Shown here: positions 6,552 to 9,394 of the stretch, one piece after another | Position numbering within the stretch: position 1 is the first letter of the stretch | How the letters are laid out: each line of letters starts with the position of its first letter | From: CAUPWF01 sp044425815 | GTDB taxonomy: Bacteria; Bacillota; Clostridia; Lachnospirales; Lachnospiraceae | Direction of reading: 5' to 3' | NCBI GenBank assembly: GCA_044425815.1 | Contig: JAWXVA010000093.1 | Span: forward strand, 1 to 9,394 | Length of the DNA stretch: 9,394 nucleotides | Position numbers and translations under genes: made by a program | The notes under the pieces: generated by a model | Seen by the model: the letters and a program-made list of their open reading frames with translations, nothing else | What the model was told of the DNA's origin: nothing | The model's database searches: none

Positions 6552-8112
6552 GTGAAATTCAATGAAATTATTGCATTATCATTACTACTATCAAACAACA
6601 TGCTCTGCCTCACAAGCGAGGCAGCGGAAAGTTTAAGAGGTGAATCAATCTATCAAATAATGGTTGACAGATTCTATGATGGAGACAGCAGCAATAATGC
6701 TACAGGGGATGCTTTTAGGTATACAGAAGACACCGCTGATGATTTTAGGTACATGCATGGTGGTGACTGGGAAGGAATAATAGAAAAGCTAGATTATATC
6801 AAAGGTATGGGATATACAGCAATTTGGATATGATTTGGGTGGATTAGATGATATTGATTTTGATAATGAAGAAGCCAAACAAGCAATGTTTGATTCCATT
6901 AAAGAATGGTTTGATTATACTGGTGCTGATGCAGCTAGGGTAGATGCAGCTAAATGTATGGATCCCTAAGATATAAATGAATTAGAAGAATATCTTAATG
7001 TAGCAACTTTTGGCGAGAATTTCGATATGGATGTATCGTTTGTCAGTCAATGGGTGGGAGATGATGGCGAAACTGGTATGTTAGATTTTCCTTTATATCA
7101 GGCCATTATAAATGATTTTGCATATGGAGAGAATTTTAACAACACATCAGAAATATCAATTCAGTCAGTTTTGGACCAAGATTGGATGTATGGTGATAAT
7201 TTAAATGATATGGTGACATTCATAGATAATCATGACAGAAACAGATTTTTAACGGAAGCAGGAGGCGATGTTGATAAGCTTCAAAATGCATTAACATTTA
7301 TTTTTACTGTAAGAGGTATACCGGTAGTATTTCAAGGGACTGAACAAAATATAGGGAATGCAAATGGTGAACTTATAGATGGTATTGCTGACACATGGAA
7401 TCGATGGTCAATGGTTACTAAGGATGAGAATGGAGATGTAATAACTGATTATTTTGATGATTCTACAGATACTTACCAATTAATAGCTGAATTGAATGAA
7501 TTGAGAAGTGAATACGAAGCACTGCAAGATGGTACGCAAAGAGAAATGTGGACATCTATTAACACATATGCCTTTTCTAGAAGAGTTGATAGTGGAATAA
7601 ACGAGGGGCAAGAACTCATATGTGCATTCCATAATTCAGAAGGTACGGATATAACAACAATGTCCTTGCGTGCAGAAAGCACAATCACAGCTGGAACAAC
7701 ACTTGTAAATGTGTTTGATTCAACTGATAAGGTAACAGTAAGTGATGGTATGACGATTACTATTTCTTTAACAGGTAACGAATCAAAGATTTATGCGGTA
7801 GATGCAACAGCTAGTGCGAAGGTTCCTGTAACATTTGTAATACAAAATGCTGAAACCTACTATGGGCAAGATATATACATTTCAGGAAATTGTGAGGAAC
7901 TCGGAAATTGGAATACAGATTTAGCAGCAGGCCCAGCAATTTGTCCAGATTATCCTACTTGGTCACTATTGAGGTACTTCGACCCAGGGGAGGTTATAGA
8001 ATTTAAGGCTATAAAAAAAGATGGTGCTGGTAATATCACGTGGCAGAGTGGGTTGAATTCAACATACACTGTTCCTTTATCGGAAAGTGGTCAAGTAGTA
8101 ATACAATGGTAA
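6552..8112 (+). pseudogene. Broken secreted GH13 alpha-amylase with C-terminal CBM20
   Basis: The intact ancestor would be a secreted starch-degrading enzyme. From the GTG at 6552 a signal peptide is readable (MKFNEII, hydrophobic LSLLLS, cleavage probably near SEAAES), then the first barrel strands (SIYQIMVDRFYDG, YMHGGDWEGI, GYTAIWI). At 6830/6831 the sequence jumps, in another frame, to LGGLDDIDFDN. Family comparison suggests about 120 codons are missing, including strand 3, catalytic region I and the B domain. Region II with the nucleophile (ADAARVDAAK), FGE (acid/base) and FIDNHD (region IV) remain, but a TAA at 6967-6969 interrupts. From 7027 the frame is open for 361 codons: rest of the barrel, C domain, and a CBM20 from about 7819 (VPVTFVIQNA through GNWN to VVIQW). 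The GTG lacks a ribosome binding site. An upstream GGAGGAG-ATG (6491-6508) is in another frame. The gene cannot make an active enzyme. The long open tail suggests recent inactivation. Confidence 0.9.
6605..6624 (+). repeat. G/C-rich hairpin within the signal-peptide coding region of the amylase remnant
   Basis: CTGCCTC and GAGGCAG form a perfect 7-base-pair stem around the loop ACAAGC. It is far richer in G/C than its surroundings and has no T-run, so it is not an intrinsic terminator. It encodes the end of the signal peptide (LCLTSEAAES). It may be accidental or may influence initiation; no function can be shown. Confidence 0.4.
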
Positions 8113-8192
8113 AATCACGTAATGTAAATATTGTTTTTCATCAAACTTATAATAATGACAAAAGGATGTAATTTACAGTATAAAGTATTAAC

Positions 8193-8243
8193 AAAGCAAA
8201 AGACAGCGTTACTTATTATATGAGTGACGTTGTTTTTTGCTTT
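8193..8243 (+). terminator. Long-stem intrinsic terminator after the amylase remnant
   Basis: Arms of 21 bases (8193-8213 and 8223-8243) pair along their whole length with three G·U pairs around a 9-base loop. The right arm contains TTTTTT (8233-8238). It lies 80 bases after the amylase stop codon and would end amylase transcription and insulate the next unit. Its preservation fits a recently lost gene. Confidence 0.85.
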
Positions 8244-8371
8244 CACTATATTAGGAATGTAAATCAATTATTAATTATGGGGAAGAAGTGATGAAAGAAA
8301 GATGGTAGAAATGAAAGAAATAATATGCTAAACTATTAATGATAGTAATCAATAGTAGGAGGTAGGGGCAC

Positions 8372-8731
8372 ATGGGACTATTTTTTAAGAAAAAGGAAGT
8401 GAAACCATTATATTGCGATGCAAAAGCAGTCATTAAATTATTTGAACAGGATATGGAAATTAATGCATTAATTGATAACTTAACATTTGAGTATTTCGGT
8501 AAGCTTTATAAAGTTGGCGTTATATCAGATATCGATAATAAGGGGAAGTGTTTTGATATATTATATTACCTAGAAAAACAAGAATTTAAGACATTAGAAG
8601 AGTTCATAGCTGAAGCAAATATAAACGGCATTAAATTTGTGGATATGGGAATTATTAAAATTGTCAAAAGCGAGGAACTGAGAAGCCCGCGTGACATTGG
8701 AATTCTAGTAGAAAATGAGGTGGAATATTAA
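8372..8731 (+). CDS. Unrecognised 119-residue protein, coupled to msrA
   Basis: I do not recognise a family. The reading frame is credible: AGGAGG lies nine bases before the ATG, and the stop codon shares one base with the start of msrA (TAATG), so the two are translated together. The protein starts with MGLFFKKKEVK, a hydrophobic and then strongly basic end. It continues with an alternating helix/strand pattern: a likely helix at about 16-35, strands near 39-53 (FEYFGKLYKVGVISD) and 62-67, a helix at 72-85 and an isoleucine-rich strand near 88-100. There is no signal peptide or membrane segment. It is acidic towards the C-terminus. Cys15 and Cys60 are the only cysteines. A soluble cytoplasmic protein is likely; a link to oxidative repair is suggested only by its neighbour. 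Confidence 0.8.
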   Translation: MGLFFKKKEVKPLYCDAKAVIKLFEQDMEINALIDNLTFEYFGKLYKVGVISDIDNKGKCFDILYYLEKQEFKTLEEFIAEANINGIKFVDMGIIKIVKSEELRSPRDIGILVENEVEY

Positions 8732-9294
8732 TGAAAACTATTTATTTGGCAGGTGGATGTTTTTGGGGGGTGGAGAGACTGATGCATGCAGCAGAAGGTG
8801 TAATAAGTGCTACAAGTGGATATGCAAATGGAGGAACAGAGCAAGAAGCTAATTATAAAGAAGTTTGCAAAGGAACAACGGGATTTAAAGAAACAGTTCG
8901 AGTTATTTATAATCCGAAAATAATTACATTAGAAGAATTACTTCTTAGATATTTTTATGTGATTGATCCATCAGTGAAAAATCGACAAGCTGGGGATATA
9001 GGGACACAGTATCAAACGGGAATATACTATGAAGACGAGGAGAGTCGAGTAATCGTAGAGCGGATTGTTAGTATTGAAGCTAGTGGCGTGGAAGAATTTT
9101 TTGTAGAAATTGAAGAATTGAAGAACTTCTATGAGGCAGAAGAGTATCATCAAAAGTATTTGGAGAAAAATCCTACTGGATATTGCCATATTCCATTTGA
9201 GGAAATTGATATATTTAATAAGATTACAATTAAAACAACTGACTATATTAAACCATCCAAGGATATTGTTGGAGAAAAATCACTTTTGTTATAA
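8731..9294 (+). CDS. msrA: Peptide methionine-(S)-S-oxide reductase MsrA
   Basis: MsrA reduces the S epimer of methionine sulfoxide, free or in proteins, using thioredoxin-type reductant, and repairs oxidative damage in the cytoplasm. The catalytic signature GGCFWGVE puts the nucleophilic Cys at residue 10. Conserved active-site partners can be matched to the E. coli enzyme by motif: Tyr31 (GYANG), Glu54 (GTTGFKETVRV, where the usual His-Ala is Phe-Lys), Asp89 and Tyr94 (NRQAGDIGTQY). The sequence YHQKYLEKNPTGYCHI at 139-154 carries Cys152, the likely resolving cysteine. About 30 residues follow this motif, and I recognise nothing in them. There is no fused MsrB domain and no MsrB gene nearby. 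GAGGTGG lies seven bases before the ATG, which overlaps the previous gene's stop. Confidence 0.95.
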   Translation: MKTIYLAGGCFWGVERLMHAAEGVISATSGYANGGTEQEANYKEVCKGTTGFKETVRVIYNPKIITLEELLLRYFYVIDPSVKNRQAGDIGTQYQTGIYYEDEESRVIVERIVSIEASGVEEFFVEIEELKNFYEAEEYHQKYLEKNPTGYCHIPFEEIDIFNKITIKTTDYIKPSKDIVGEKSLLL

Positions 9295-9353
9295 ATATAC
9301 ATTAAATTAGAAATTTTACCAACAACTAAGTAGAATTGAATATATGAAGAAAT

Positions 9354-9390
9354 ATAGAGAAGAGTCTTGAAATAGATATCTTCTCTATTT
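9354..9390 (+). terminator. Intrinsic terminator after msrA
   Basis: ATAGAGAAGA (9354-9363) pairs perfectly with TCTTCTCTAT (9379-9388) around a 15-base loop, with a short T-run (9388-9390) broken by C. It lies about 60 bases after the msrA stop codon and probably closes the two-gene unit. The short T-run and large loop make it weaker than the other terminators here. Confidence 0.6.
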
Positions 9391-9394
9391 CGTT

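Noticed and set aside
7027..8112. The 361-codon open frame as an independent gene for a half-barrel plus CBM20 protein.
   Set aside because: It begins inside the barrel at FDMDVSF, has no ribosome binding site before its ATG, and lacks half of the catalytic domain. It is the tail of the broken gene.
8291..8320. Direct repeat ATGAAAGAAA at 8291-8300 and 8311-8320.
   Set aside because: It is a short purine-rich repeat with only two copies and no reading frame longer than a few codons, so it is probably chance.

Overview
The window is AT-rich, with strong AGGAGG-type ribosome binding sites, TAATG/ATGA gene overlaps, a Cys-anchored lipoprotein and LacI-type sugar control. This suggests a low-GC Gram-positive bacterium (Bacillota). 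A clostridial anaerobe of the Lachnospiraceae type is the best guess, but that is inference from protein flavour, not from a marker gene.

Layout. (1) Positions 1-472 hold no convincing gene, but several promoter-like and palindromic elements. (2) Positions 473-5277 form one plus-strand maltodextrin operon: a substrate-binding lipoprotein, an intercistronic hairpin, two ABC permease subunits, and a cytoplasmic GH13 enzyme of the neopullulanase/cyclomaltodextrinase type. The last three genes overlap by 1-4 bases. A strong terminator closes the operon at 5278-5311. (3) A LacI-family repressor lies convergently on the minus strand (5302-6324); its stop codon sits inside that terminator hairpin. 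(4) Divergent from the repressor is a broken gene for a secreted GH13 alpha-amylase with a C-terminal CBM20 starch-binding domain (6552-8112). It has an internal deletion of roughly 120 codons by comparison with the family, a frame change at the junction, an in-frame TAA and a doubtful start. A long-stem terminator follows. (5) An unrecognised 119-residue protein and MsrA (methionine sulfoxide reductase) form a separate two-gene unit (8372-9294) with its own terminator.

How the genes fit together. The expected design is that the secreted amylase cuts starch outside the cell, the lipoprotein and permease import the maltodextrins, the cytoplasmic GH13 enzyme hydrolyses them, and the LacI protein represses the set when the sugar is absent. 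No ATPase is present, so import presumably relies on a shared MsmX/MalK-type ATPase encoded elsewhere. The extracellular enzyme is dead while uptake and intracellular use look intact, so this strain may live on oligosaccharides released by other enzymes or by neighbours.

I do not see a clearly new biological system here. The most interesting points are this selective loss of the secreted enzyme and a 17-base element found, with a 2-base gap, upstream of both the operon and the amylase remnant.
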